Part shown: in pieces, positions 49,445 to 63,200 of the stretch
How positions within the stretch are numbered: position 1 is the first letter of the stretch
How the letters are laid out: every line of letters starts with the position of its first letter
NCBI RefSeq assembly: GCF_047675955.1
Contig: NW_027327441.1
Coordinates: 598,291 to 662,290 of the forward strand
Length of the DNA stretch: 64,000 bases
From: Chlorocebus sabaeus
Lineage: Eukaryota; Chordata; Mammalia; Primates; Cercopithecidae
Reading direction: 5' to 3'
Notes under the pieces: model-generated
What the model was told of the DNA's origin: nothing
What the model saw: only the letters and a program-made list of their open reading frames with translations
Database searches by the model: none
Program-made: the position numbers and the translations under genes

Positions 49445-52400
49445 GAAAGGGTTCTTGAAGGGAAAGATGTAACTCGGTGAGATGAATTAACAGAACACAG
49501 AGCAGTTTCTCAGAAAGCTTCTTTCCAGTTTCCAATGGAAGATATTTCCTTTTTCAAAATAGCCCTCTATGGGCTTCCAAATATCACTTTGCCAATTCCA
49601 CAAGAACAGCCTTAGCAAAAGGCTTCTTGAAGGGAAAGATGTAACTCTGTGAGATGAATTAACAGAACACAGAGCAGTTTCTCAGAAAGCTTCTTTCCAG
49701 TTTTGAACGGAAGATATTTCCTTTTTCACCGTTGCCCTCTATGGGCTTCCAAATATCACTTTGCCAATTCCACAAGAACAGCCTTAGCGAAAGGCTTCTT
49801 GAAGGGAAAGATGTAACTCTGTGAGATGAATTAACAGAACACAGAGCAGTTTCTCAGAAAGCTTCTTTCCAGTTTTGAACGGAAGATATTTCCTTTTTCA
49901 CCACAGCCCTCTATGGGCTTCCAAATATCCCTTTGCCATTTCCACAAGAACAGCCTAAGCGAAAGGATTCTTGAAGGGAAAGATGTAACTCTGTGAGATG
50001 AATTAACAGAACACAGAGCAGTTTCTCAGAAAGCTTCTTTCCAGTTTTGAACGGAAGATACTTCCTTTTTCACCATAGGCCTCTATGGGCTTCCAAATAT
50101 CACTTTGCCAATTCCACAAGAACGGCCTTAGCGAAAGGGTTCTTGAAGGGAAAGATGTAACTCTGTGAGATGAATTAACGGAACACAGAGCAGTTTCTCA
50201 GAAAGCTTCTTTCCAGTTTTGAACGGAAGATATTTCCTTTTTCACCATAGCCCTCTATGGGCTTCCAAATATCACTTTGCCAACTCCACAAGAACAGCCT
50301 TAGCGAAAGGCTTCTTGAAGGGAAAGATGTAACTCGGTGAGATGAATTAACAGAACATAGAGCAGTTTCTCAGAAAGCTTCTTTCCAGTATTAAACGCAA
50401 GATATTTCCTTTGTCACCATAGCCCTCTATGGGCTTCCAAATATCATTTTGCCAATTCCACAAGAACAGCCTTAGCGAAAGGCTTCTTGAAGGGAAAGAT
50501 GTAACTCTGGGAGATGAATTAACAGAACACAGAGCAGTTTCTCAGAAAGCTTCTTTCCAGTTTTGAACGGAAGATATTTCCTTTTTCACCATAGCCCTTA
50601 ATGGGCTTCCAAATATCCTTTTGCCAATTCCACAAGAACACCCTACGCGAAGGGCTTCTTGAAGGAAAGATGTACGTCTGTGAGATGAATTAACAGAACA
50701 CAGAGCAGTTTCTCAGAAAGCTTCTTTCCAGTTTTGAACGGAAGATAATTCCTTTTTCACCATAGCCCTCTATGGGCTTCCAAATATCACTTTGCCAATT
50801 CCACAAGAACAGCCTTAGCGAAAGGCTTCTTGAAGGGAAAGATGTAACTCTGTGAGATGAATTAACAGAACACAGAGCAGTTTCTCAGAAAGCTTCTTTC
50901 CAGTATTGAACGGAAGATAATTCCTTTTTCACCATAGCCCTCTATGGGCTTCCAAATATCACTTTGCCAATTCCACAAGAACAGATTAAGCGAAAGGCTT
51001 CTTGAATTGAAAGATGTAACTCTGTGAGATGAATTAACAGAACACAGAGCAGTTTCTCAGAAAGCTTCTTTCCAATTTTGAACGGAAGATACTTCCTTTT
51101 TCACCATAGGCCTCTATGGGCTTCCAAATATCACTTTGCCAATTCCACAGGAACAGCCTTAGCGAAAGGGTTCTTGAAGGGAAAGATGTAACTCTGTGAG
51201 ATGAATTAACGGAACACAGAGCAGTTTCTCAGAAAGCTTCTTTCCAGTTTTGAACGGAAGTTATTTCCTTTTTCACCATAGCCCTCTATGGGCTTCCAAA
51301 TATCACTTTGCTAATTCCACAAGAACAGCCTTAGCGAAAGGCTTCTTGAAGGGAAAGATGTAACTCTCTGAGATGAATTAACAGAACACAGAGCAGTTTC
51401 TCAGAAAGCTTCTTTCCAGTTTTGAACGGAAGTTATTTCCTTTTTCACAATAGCCCTCTATGGGCTTCCAAATATCCCTTTGCCAATTCCACAAGAACAA
51501 CCTTAGCGAAAGGCTTCTTGAAGGGAAAGATGTAACACTGTGAGATGAATTAACAGAACACAGAGCAGTTTCTCAGAAAGCTTCTTTCCAGTATTGAACG
51601 GAAGATAATTCCTTTTTCACCATAGCCCTCTATGGGCTTCCAAATATCCCTTTGCCAATTCCACAAGAACAGCCTAAGCGAAAGGATTCTTGAAGGGAAA
51701 GATGTAACTCTGTGAGATGAATTAACAGAACACAGAGCAGTTTCTCAGAAAGCTTCTTTCCAGTTTTGAACGGAAGATACTTCCTTTTTCACCATAGGCC
51801 TCTATGGGCTTCCAAATATCACTTTGCCAATTCCACAAGAACGGCCTTAGCGAAAGGGTTCTTGAAGGGAAAGATGTAACTCTGTGAGATGAATTAACGG
51901 AACACAGAGCAGTTTCTCAGAAAGCTTCTTTCCAGTTTTGAACGGAAGTTATTTCCTTTTTCACAGTAGCCCTCTATGGGCTTCGAAATATCCCTTTGCC
52001 AATTCCACAAGAACAGCCTTAGCGAAAGGCTTCTTGAAGGGAAAGATGTAACACTGTGAGATGAATTAACAGAACACAGAGGAGTTTCTCAGAAAGCTTC
52101 TTTCCAGTTTTGAACGGAAGATACTTCCTTTTTCACCATAGCCCTCTATGGGCTTCCAAATATCACTTTGCCAATTCCACAAGAACAGCCTTAGCGAAAG
52201 GGTTCTTGAAGGGAAAGATGTAACTCGGTGAGATGAATTAACAGAACACAGAGCAGTTTCTCAGAAAGCTTCTTTCCGGTTTCCAATGGAAGATATTTCC
52301 TTTTTCACCATAGCCCTCTATGGGCTTCCAAATATCACTTTGGCAATTCCACAAGAACAGCCTTAGCAAAAGGCTTCTTGAAGGGAAAGATGTAACTCTG

Positions 52401-53513
52401 TGAGATGAATTAACAGAACACAGAGCAGTTTCTCAGAAAGCTTCTTTCCAGTTTTGAACGGAAGATATTTCCTTTTTCACCGTTGCCCTCTATGGGCTTC
52501 CAAATATCACTTTGCCAATTCCACAAGAACAACCTTAGCGAAAGGCTTCTTGAAGGGAAAGATGTAACTCTGTGAGATGAATTAACAGAACACATAGCAG
52601 TTTCTCAGAAAGCTTCTTTCCAGTATTGAACGGAAGATAATTCCTTTTTCACCATAGCCCTCTATGGGCTTCCCAATATCTCTTTGCCAATTCCACAAGA
52701 ACAGCCTAAGCGAAAGGATTCTTGATGGGAAAGATGTAACTCTGTGAGATGAATTAACAGAACACAGAGCAGTTTCTCAGAAAGCTTCTTTCCAGTTTTG
52801 AACGGAAGATACTTCCTTTTTCACCATAGGCCTCTATGGGCTTCCAAATATCACTTTGCCAATTCCACAAGAACGGCCTTAGCGAAAGGGTTCTTGAAGG
52901 GAAAGATGTAACTCTGTGAGATGAATTAACGGAACACAGAGCAGTTTCTCAGAAAGCTTCTTTCCAGTTTTGAACGGAAGTAATTTCCTTTTTCACCATA
53001 GCCCTCTATGGGCTTCCAAATATCACTTTGCCAATTCCACAAGAACAGCCTTAGCGAAAGGCTTCTTGAAGGGAAAGATGTAACTCTGTGAGATGAATTA
53101 ACAGAACACAGAGCAGTTTCTCAGAAAGCTTCTTTCCAGTTTTGAACGGAAGATATTTCCTTTTTCACCATAGCCCTCTATGGGCTTCCAAATATCACTT
53201 TGCCAAATCCACAAGAACAGCCTTAGCGAAAGGCTTCTTGAAGGGAAAGATGTAACTCGGTGAGATGAATTAACAGAACATAGAGCAGTTTCTCAGAAAG
53301 CTTCTTTCCAGTATTAAACGCAAGATATTTCCTTTTTCACCATAACCCTCTATGGGCTTCCAAATATCATTTTGCCAATTCCACAAGAACAGCCTTAGCG
53401 AAAGGCTTCTTGAACTGAAAGATGTAACTCTGGGAGATGAATTAACAGAACACAGAGCAGTTTCTCAGAAAGCTTCTTTCCAGTTTTGAACGGAAGATAT
53501 TTCCTTTTTCACC
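49445..53513 (-). repeat. Long duplication, left copy (partner at 59.93-64.0 kb)
   Basis: Rare marks recur in order in the partner at a constant 10,487-bp offset: CTTTTTCAAAATAG at 49,549, TTTGCCATTTCC at 49,932, CTTTGTCACC at 50,410, then CCTACGCGAAGGG, ACAGATTAAGCG, ACAACCTTAGCG, TTCGAAATATCC, AGAGGAGTTTC, TTTCCGGTTTCC, TTTGGCAATTCC and TTGAACTGAAAG. The 50.66-53.04 kb part has regular monomer lengths, unlike its partner. Confidence 0.88.
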
Positions 53514-53808
53514 ATAGCCCATAATGGGCTTCCAAATATCCCTTTGCCAATTCCACAAGAACAGCCTTAGCGAAAGGCTTCTTGAAGGGAAAGATGTAAC
53601 TCTGTGAGATGAATTAAGAGAACACAGAGCAGTTTCTCAGAAAGCTTCTTTCCAGTATTGAACCGAAGATATTTCCTTTTTCACCGTAGCCCTCTATGGG
53701 CTTCCAAATATCCTCTGCTAATTCCACAAGAACAGCCTTAGCTAAAGGCTTCTTGAAGGGAAAGATGTAACTCTGTGAAATGAATTAACAGAACACAGAG
53801 CAGTTTCT

Positions 53809-56409
53809 CAGAAAGCTTCTTTCCAGTTTCCAATGGAAGATATTTCCTTTTTCACCATAGCCCTCTATGGGCTTCCAAATATCACTTTGCCAATTCCACA
53901 AGAACAGCCTTAGCAAAAGGCTTCTTGAAGGGAAAGATGTAACTCTGTGAGATGCATTAACAGAACACAGAGCAGTTTCTCAGAAGGCTTCTTTCCAGTA
54001 TTGAACGCAAGATATTTCCTTTTTCACAGTATCCCTCCATGGACTTCCAAATATCACTTTGCCAATTCCACAAGAACAGCCTTAGCGAAAGGCTTCTTTA
54101 AGGGAAAGATGTAACTCTGTGAGATGAATTAACAGAACACAGAGCAGTTTCTCAGAAAGCTTCTTTCCAGTTTTGAACGGAAGATATTTCCTTTTTCACC
54201 GTTGCCCTCTATGGGCTTCCAAATATCACTTTGCCAATTCCACAAGAACAGCCTTAGCGAAAGGCTTCTTGAAGGGAAAGATGTAACTCTGTGAGATGAA
54301 TTAACAGAACACAGAGCAGTTTCTCAGAAAGCTTCTTTCCAGTTTTGAACGGAAGATATTTCCTTTTTCACCACACCCCACTATGGGCTTCCAAATATCT
54401 CTTGCCAATTGCACAAGAACAGCCTTAGCGAAAGGCTTCTGGAAGGGAAAGATGTAACTCTGTGAGATGAATTAACAGAACACATAGCAGTTTCTCAGAA
54501 AGCTTCTTTCCAGTATTGAACGGAAGATAATTCCTTTTTCACCATAGCCCTCTATGGGCTTCCAAATATCCCTTTGCCAATTCCACAAGAACAGCCTAAG
54601 CGAAAGGATTCTTGAAGGGAAAGATGTAACTCTGTGAGATGAATTAACAGAACACAGAGCAGTTTCTCAGAAAGCTTCTTTCCAGTTTTGAACGGAAGAT
54701 ACTTCCTTTTTCACCATAGGCCTCTATGGGCTTCCAAATATCACTTTGCCAACTCCACAAGAACGGCCTTAGCGAAAGGGTTCTTGAAGGGAAAGATGTA
54801 ACTCTGTGAGATGAATTAACGGAACACTGAGCAGTTTCTCAGAAAGCTTCTTTCCAGTTTTGAACGGAAGTTATTTCCTTTTTCACCATAGCCCTCTATG
54901 GGCTTCCAAATATCCCTTTGCCAATTCCACAAGAACAGCCTTAGCGAATGGCTTCTTGAAGGGAAAGATGTAACTCTGTGAGTTGAATTAACAGAACACA
55001 GAGCAGTTTCTCAGAAAGCTTCTTTCCAGTTTTGAACGGAAGATATTTCCTTTTTCACCATAGCCCACTATGGGCTTCCAAATATCCCTTTGCCAACTCC
55101 ACAAGAACAGCCTTAGCGAAAGGCTTCTTGAAGGGAAAGATGTAACTCTGTGAGATGAATTAACAGAACACAGAGCAGTTTCTCAGAAAGCTTCTTTCCA
55201 GTTTTGAACGGAAGATATTTCCTTTTTCACCATAGCCCTCTATGGGCTTCCAAATATCCCTTTGCCAATTCCACAAGAACAGCCTTAGCGAAAGGCTTCT
55301 TGAAGGGAAAGATGTAACTCTGTGATATGAATTAAGAGAACACAGAGCAGTTTCTCAGAAAGCTTCTTTCCAGTTTTGAACGGAAGATATTTCCTTTTTC
55401 ACCATAGCCCTCTAAGGGCTTCCAAATATCACTTTGCCAACTCCACAAGAACAGCCTTAGCGAAAGGCTTCTTGAAGGGAAAGATGTAACTCTGTGAGAT
55501 GAATTAACGGAACACAGAGCAGTTTCTCAGAAAGCTTCTTTCCAGTATTGAACGCAAGATATTTCCTTTTTCACCGTAGCCCTCCATGGGCTTCCAAATA
55601 TCACTTTGCCAATTCCACAAGAACAGCCTTAGCGAAAGGCTTCTTGAAGGGAAAGATGTAACTGGGTGAGATGAATTAACAGAACACAGAGCAGCTTCTC
55701 AGAAAGCTTCTTTCCAGTATTGAACGCAAGATATTTACTTTTTCACCATAGTCCTCTATGGGCTTCCAAATATCCCTTTGCCAATTCCACAAGAACAGCC
55801 TTATCGAAAGGCTTCATGAAGGGAAAGATGTAACTCTGTGAGATGAATTAACAGAACACAGAGCAGTTTCTCAGAAAGCTTCTTTCCAGTTTTGAACGGA
55901 AGATATTTCCTTTTTCACCATAGCCCTCTATGGGCTTCCAAATATCCCTTTGCCAATTCCACAAGAACAGCCTTAGCGAAAGGCTTCTTGAAGGGAAAGA
56001 TGTAACTCTGTGAGTTGAATTAACAGAACACAGAGCAGTTTCTCAGAAAGCTTCTTTCCAGTTTTGAACGGAAGATATTTCCTTTTTCACCATAGCCCAC
56101 TATGGGCTTCCAAATATCCCTTTGCCAACTCCACAAGAACAGCCTTAGCGAAAGGCTTCTTGAAGGGAAAGATGTAACTCTGTGAGATGAATTAACAGAA
56201 CACAGAGCAGTTTCTCAGAAAGCTTCTTTCCAGTATTGAACGGAAGATAATTCCTTTTTCACCATAGCCCTCTATGGGCTTCCAAATATCACTTTGCCAA
56301 TTCCTCAAGAACAGCCTAAGCGAAAGGCTTCTTGAATTGAAAGATGTAACTCTGTGAGATGAATTAACAGAACACAGAGCAGTTTCTCGGAAAGCTTCTT
56401 TCCAATTTT
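53809..56409 (-). repeat. 41-monomer-offset copy of 46.76-49.36 kb
   Basis: CCAATGGAAG at 46,781 and 53,830, and GTATTGAACGC at 48,668 and 55,717, are both 7,049 bp apart (41 x 172 minus 3). About 15 monomers match in order (GATGCATTAAC, CACCGTTGCC, CACATAG, ACACTGAGCAG, GAGTTGAATT, CTAAGGG, AACTGGGTGAG, GAGCAGCTTCTC). The right end of the copy has TAGCCCACTATGG and CTCGGAAAG, like 45.4-46.1 kb and unlike 49.0-49.4 kb, so it switches parent inside the block. Confidence 0.8.
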
Positions 56410-58355
56410 GAACGGAAGTTACTTCCTTTTTCACCATAGGCCTCTATGGGCTTCCAAATATCACTTTGCCAATTCCACAGTAACAGCCTTAGCGAAAGGG
56501 TTCTTGACGGGAAAGATGTAACTCTGTGAGATGAATTAACGGAACACAGAGCAGTTTCTCAGAAAGCTTCTTTCCAGTTTTGAACGGAAGTTATTTCCTT
56601 TTTCACCATAGCCCTCTATGGGCTTCCAAATATCACTTTGCTAATTCCACAAGAACAGCCTTAGCGAAAGGCTTCTTGAAGGGAAAGATGTAACTCTCTG
56701 AGATGAATTAACAGAATACAGAGCAGTTTCTCAGAAAGCTTCTTTCCAGTTTTGAACGGAAGTTATTTCCTTTTTCACAATAGCCCTCTATGGGCTTCCA
56801 AATATCCCTTTGCCAATTCCACAAGAACAGCCTTAGCGAAAGGCTTCTTGAAGGGAAAGATGTAACACTGTGAGATGAATTAACAGAACACAGAGCAGTT
56901 TCTCAGAAAGCTTCTTTCCAGTTTTGAACGGAAGATACTTCCTTTTTCACCATAGCCCTCTAAGGGCTTCCAAATATCACTTTGCCAACTCCACAAGAAC
57001 AGCCTTAGCGAAAGGCTTCTTGAAGGGAAAGATGTAACTCTGTGAGATGAATTAACGGAACACAGAGCAGTTTCTCAGAAAGCTTCTTTCCAGTATTGAA
57101 CGCAAGATATTTCCTTTTTCACCGTAGCCCTCCATGGGCTTCCAAATATCACTTTGCCAATTCCACAAGAACAGCCTTAGCGAAAGGCTTCTTGAAGGGA
57201 AAGATGTAACTGGCTGAGATGAATTAACAGAACACAGAGCAGCTTCTCAGAAAGCTTCTTTCCAGTATTGAACGCAAGATATTTACTTTTTCACCATAGT
57301 CCTCTATGGGCTTCCAAATATCCCTTTGCCAATTCCACAAGAACAGCCTTATCGAAAGGCTTCATGAAGGGAAAGATGTAACTCTGTGAGATGAATTAAC
57401 AGAACACAGAGCAGTTTCTCAGAAAGCTTCTTTCCAGTTTTGAACGGAAGATATTTCCTTTTTCACCATAGCCCTCTATGGGCTTCCAAATATCCCTTTG
57501 CCAATTCCACAAGAACAGCCTTAGCGAAAGGCTTCTTGAAGGGAAAGATGTAACTCTGTGAGTTGAATTAACAGAACACAGAGCAGTTTCTCAGAAAGCT
57601 TCTTTCCAGTTTTGAACGGAAGATATTTCCTTTTTCACCATAGTCCACTATGGGCTTCCAAATATCCCTTTGCCAACTCCACAAGAACAGCCTTAGTGAA
57701 AGGCTTCTTGAAGGGAAAGATGTAACTCTGTGAGATGAATTAACAGAACACAGAGCAGTTTCTCAGAAAGCTTCTTTCCAGTATTGAACGGAAGATAATT
57801 CCTTTTTCACCATAGCCCTCTATGGGCTTCCAAATATCACTTTGCCAATTCCTCAAGAACAGCCTAAGCGAAAGGCTTCTTGAATTGAAAGATGTAACTC
57901 TGTGAGATGAATTAACAGAACACAGAGCAGTTTCTAAGAAAGCTTCTTTCCAGGTTTGAACGGAAGATACTTCCTTTTTCACCATAGGCCTCTATGGGCT
58001 TCCAAATATCACTTTGCCAATTCCACAAGAACGGCCTTAGCGAAAGGGTTCTTGAAGGGAAAGATGTAACTCTGTGAGATGAATTAACGGAACACAGAGC
58101 AGTTTCTCAGAAAGCTTCTTTCCAGTTTTGAACGGAAGTTATTTCCTTTTTCACCATAGCCCTCTATGGGCTTCCAAATATCACTTTGCTAATTCCACAA
58201 GAACAGCCTTAGCGAAAGGCTTCTTGAAGGGAAAGATGTAACTCTCTGAGATGAATTAACAGAATACAGAGCAGTTTCTCAGAAAGCTTCTTTCCAGTTT
58301 TGAACGGAAGTTATTTCCTTTTTCACAATAGCCCTCTATGGGCTTCCAAATATCC
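55392..58355 (-). repeat. 9-mer tandem repeat, 1,548-bp period, about 1.9 copies
   Basis: TCTAAGGGCT is at 55,411 and 56,959, exactly 9 x 172 bp apart, and the variants after it recur in order. The two copies are not clones: copy 1 has TAGCCCACT, TTAGCGAAAGG, CTCGGAAAG and CTTGACGGG, as at 45.4-46.2 kb. Copy 2 has TAGTCCACT, TTAGTGAAAGG, CTAAGAAAG and AACGGCC, as at 49.0-49.4 kb. Copy 2 therefore descends from the 49-kb lineage, consistent with unequal exchange between differently diverged repeats. Confidence 0.85.
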
Positions 58356-60245
58356 CTTGCCAATTCCACAAGAACAGCCTTAGCGAAAGGATTCTTGAAG
58401 GGAAAGATGTAACTCTGTGAGATGAATTAACAGAACACAGAGGAGTTTCTCAGAAAGCTTCTTTCCAGTTTTGAACGGAAGATACTTCCTTTTTCACCAT
58501 AGCCCTCTATGGGCTTCCAAATATCTCTTTGCCAATTCCACAAGAACAGCCTTAGCGAAAGGGTTCTTGAAGGGAAAGATGTAACTCGGTGAGATGAATT
58601 AACAGAACACAGAGCAGTTTCTCAGAAAGCTTCTTTCCAGTTTCCAATGGAAGATATTTCCTTTTTCAAAATAGCCCTCTATGGGCTTCCAAATATCACT
58701 TTGCCAATTCCACAAGAACAGCCTTAGCAAAAGGCTTCTTGAAGGGAAAGATGTAACTCTGTGAGATGAATTAACAGAACACAGAGCAGTTTCTCAGAAA
58801 GCTTCTTTCCAGTTTTGAACGGAAGATATTTCCTTTTTCACCGTTGCCCTCTATGGGCTTCCAAATATCACTTTGCTAATTCCACAAGAACAGCCTTAGC
58901 GAAAGGCTTCTTGAAGGGAAAGATGTAACTCTCTGAGATGAATTAACAGAACACAGAGCAGTTTCTCAGAAAGCTTCTTTCCAGTTTTGAACGGAAGTTA
59001 TTTCCTTTTTCACAATAGCCCTCTATGGGCTTCCAAATATCCCTTTGCCAATTCCACAAGAACAACCTTAGCGAAAGGCTTCTTGAAGGGAAAGATGTAA
59101 CACTGTGAGATGAATTAACAGAACACAGAGCAGTTTCTCAGAAAGCTTCTTTCCAGTATTGAACGGAAGATAATTCCTTTTTCACCATAGCCCTCTATGG
59201 GCTTCCAAATATCCCTTTGCCAATTCCACAAGAACAGCCTAAGCGAAAGGATTCTTGAAGGGAAAGATGTAACTCTGTGAGATGAATTAACAGAACACAG
59301 AGCAGTTTCTCAGAAAGCTTCTTTACAGTTTTGAACGGAAGATACTTCCTTTTTCACCATAGGCCTCTATGGGCTTCCAAATATCACTTTGCCAATTCCA
59401 CAAGAACGGCCTTAGCGAAAGGGTTCTTGAAGGGAAAGATGTAACTCTGTGAGATGAATTAACGGAACACAGAGCAGTTTCTCAGAAAGCTTCTTTCCAG
59501 TTTTGAACGGAAGTTATTTCCTTTTTCACCATAGCCCTCTATGGGCTTCCAAATATCACTTTGCTAATTCCACAAGAACAGCCTTAGCGAAAGGCTTCTT
59601 GAAGGGAAAGATGTAACTCTCTGAGATGAATTAACAGAATACAGAGCAGTTTCTCAGAAAGCTTCTTTCCAGTTTTGAACGGAAGTTATTTCCTTTTTCA
59701 CAATAGCCCTCTATGGGCTTCCAAATATCCCTTGCCAATTCCACAAGAACAGCCTTAGCGAAAGGATTCTTGAAGGGAAAGATGTAACTCTGTGAGATGA
59801 ATTAACAGAACACAGAGGAGTTTCTCAGAAAGCTTCTTTCCAGTTTTGAACGGAAGATACTTCCTTTTTCACCATAGCCCTCTATGGGCTTCCAAATATC
59901 TCTTTGCCAATTCCACAAGAACAGCCTTAGCGAAAGGGTTCTTGAAGGGAAAGATGTAACTCGGTGAGATGAATTAACAGAACACAGAGCAGTTTCTCAG
60001 AAAGCTTCTTTCCAGTTTCCAATGGAAGATATTTCCTTTTTCAAAATAGCCCTCTATGGGCTTCCAAATATCACTTTGCCAATTCCACAAGAACAGCCTT
60101 AGCAAAAGGCTTCTTGAAGGGAAAGATGTAACTCTGTGAGATGAATTAAAAGAACACAGAGCAGTTTCTCAGAAAGCTTCTTTCCAGTTTTGAACGGAAG
60201 ATATTTCCTTTTTCACCGTTGCCCTCTATGGGCTTCCAAATATCA
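57960..60245 (-). repeat. 8-mer tandem repeat, 1,375-bp period, about 1.7 copies
   Basis: TTTTCAAAAT lies at 58,663 and 60,038, 1,375 bp apart (8 x 172 minus 1). The order ACGGCC, AGTTATTTCC with TTTGCTAATTCC, ACAGAATACAGAG, TATCCCTTGCC, AGAGGAGTTTC, TATCTCTTTGCC, TTTCCAATGG, CACCGTTGCC is shared. At about 58,875 copy 1 continues with TTTGCTAATTCC and ACAACCTTAGCG (as at 51.3-51.7 kb), whereas copy 2 continues with the 49.75-kb type. Confidence 0.85.
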
Positions 60246-63200
60246 CTTTGCCAATTCCACAAGAACAGCCTTAGCGAAAGGCTTCTTGAAGGGAAAGATG
60301 TAACTCTGTGAGATGAATTAACAGAACACAGAGCAGTTTCTCAGAAAGCTTCTTTCCAGTTTTGAACGGAAGATATTTCCTTTTTCACCACAGCCCTCTA
60401 TGGGCTTCCAAATATCCCTTTGCCATTTCCACAAGAACAGCCTAAGCGAAAGGATTCTTGAAGGGAAAGATGTAACTCTGTGAGATGAATTAACAGAACA
60501 CAGAGCAGTTTCTCAGAAAGCTTCTTTCCAGTTTTGAACGGAAGATACTTCCTTTTTCACCATAGGCCTCTATGGGCTTCCAAATATCACTTTGCCAATT
60601 CCACAAGAACGGCCTTAGCGAAAGGGTTCTTGAAGGGAAAGATGTAACTCTGTGAGATGAATTAACGGAACACAGAGCAGTTTCTCAGAAAGCTTCTTTC
60701 CAGTTTTGAACGGAAGATATTTCCTTTTTCACCATAGCCCTCTATGGGCTTCCAAATATCACTTTGCCAACTCCACAAGAACAGCCTTAGCGAAAGGCTT
60801 CTTGAAGGGAAAGATGTAACTCGGTGAGATGAATTAACAGAACATAGAGCAGTTTCTCAGAAAGCTTCTTTCCAGTATTAAACGCAAGATATTTCCTTTG
60901 TCACCATAGCCCTCTATGGGCTTCCAAATATCATTTTGCCAATTCCACAAGAACAGCCTTAGCGAAAGGCTTCTTGAAGGGAAAGATGTAACTCTGGGAG
61001 ATGAATTAACAGAACACAGAGCAGTTTCTCAGAAAGCTTCTTTCCAGTTTTGAACGGAAGATATTTCCTTTTTCACCATAGCCCTTAATGGGCTTCCAAA
61101 TATCCTTTTGCCAATTCCACAAGAACACCCTACGCGAAGGGCTTCTTGAAGGAAGATGTACGTCTGTGAGATGAATTAACAGAACACAGAGCAGTTTCTC
61201 AGAAAGCTTCTTTCCAGTTTTGAACGGAAGATAATTCCTTTTTCACCATAGCCCTCTATGGGCTTCCAAATATCACTTTGCCAATTCCACAAGAACAGCC
61301 TTAGCGAAAGGCTTCTTGAAGGGAAAGATGTAACCTCTGTGAGATGAATTAACAGAACACAGAGCAGTTTCTCAGAAAGCTTCTTTCCAGTATTGAACGG
61401 AAGATAATTCCTTTTTCACCATAGCCCTCTATGGGCTTCCAAATATCACTTTGCCAATTCCACAAGAACAGATTAAGCGAAAGGCTTCTTGAATTGAAAG
61501 ATGTAACTCTGTGAGATGAATTAACAGAACACAGAGCAGTTTCTCAGAAAGCTTCTTTCCAATTTTGAACGGAAGATACTTCCTTTTTCACCATAGGCCT
61601 CTATGGGCTTCCAAATATCACTTTGCCAATTCCACAGGAACAGCCTTAGCGAAAGGGTTCTTGAAGGGAAAGATGTAACTCTGTGAGATGAATTAACGGA
61701 ACACAGAGCAGTTTCTCAGAAAGCTTCTTTCCAGTTTTGAACGGAAGTTATTTCCTTTTCACCATAGCCCTCTATGGGCTTCCAAATATCACTTTGCTAA
61801 TTCCACAAGAACAGCCTTAGCGAAAGGCTTCTTGAAGGGAAAGATGTAACTCTCTGAGATGAATTAACAGAACACAGAGCAGTTTCTCAGAAAGCTTCTT
61901 TCCAGTTTTGAACGGAAGTTATTTCCTTTTTCACAATAGCCCTCTATGGGCTTCCAAATATCCCTTTGCCAATTCCACAAGAACAACCTTAGCGAAGGCT
62001 TCTTGAAGGGAAAGATGTAAACACTGTGAGAATGAATTAACAGAACACAGAGCAGTTTCTCAGAAAGCTTCTTTCCAGTATTGAACGGAAGATAATTCCT
62101 TTTTCACCATAGCCCTCTATGGGCTTCCAAATATCCCTTTGCCAATTCCACAAGAACAGCCTAAGCGAAAGGATTCTTGAAGGGAAAGATGTAACTCTGT
62201 GAGATGAATTAACAGAACACAGAGCAGTTTCTCAGAAAGCTTCTTTCCAGTTTTGAACGGAAGATAGTTCCTTTTTCACCATAGGCCTCTATGGGCTTCC
62301 AAATATCACTTTGCCAATTCCACAAGAACGGGCCTTAGCGAAAGGGTTCTTGAAGGGAAAGATGTAACTCTGTGAGATGAATTAACGGAACACAGAGCAG
62401 TTTCTCAGAAAGCTTCTTTCCAGTTTTGAACGGAAGTTACTTTCCTTTTTCACAGTAGCCCTCTATGGGCTTCGAAATATCCCTTTGCCAATTCCACAAG
62501 AACAGCCTTAGCGAAAGGCTTCTTGAAGGGAAAGATGTAACACTGTGAGATGAATTAACAGAACACAGAGGAGTTTCTCAGAAAGCTTCTTTCCAGTTTT
62601 GAACGGAAGATACTTCCTTTTTCACCATAGCCCTCTATGGGCTTCCAAATATCACTTTGCCAATTCCACAAGAACAGCCTTAGCGAAAGGGTTCTTGAAG
62701 GGAAAGATGTAACTCGGTGAGATGAATTAACAGAACACAGAGCAGTTTCTCAGAAAGCTTCTTTCCGGTTTCCAATGGAAGATATTTCCTTTTTCACCAT
62801 AGCCCTCTATGGGCTTCCAAATATCACTTTGGCAATTCCACAAGAACAGCCTTAGCAAAAGGCTTCTTGAAGGGAAAGATGTAACTCTGTGAGATGAATT
62901 AACAGAACACAGAGCAGTTTCTCAGAAAGCTTCTTTCCAGTTTTGAACGGAAGATATTTCCTTTTTCACCGTTGCCCTCTATGGGCTTCCAAATATCACT
63001 TTGCCAATTCCACAAGAACAACCTTAGCGAAAGGCTTCTTGAAGGGAAAGATGTAACTCTGTGAGATGAATTAACAGAACACATAGCAGTTTCTCAGAAA
63101 GCTTCTTTCCAGTATTGAACGGAAGATAATTCCTTTTTCACCATAGCCCTCTATGGGCTTCCCAATATCTCTTTGCCAATTCCACAAGAACAGCCTAAGC

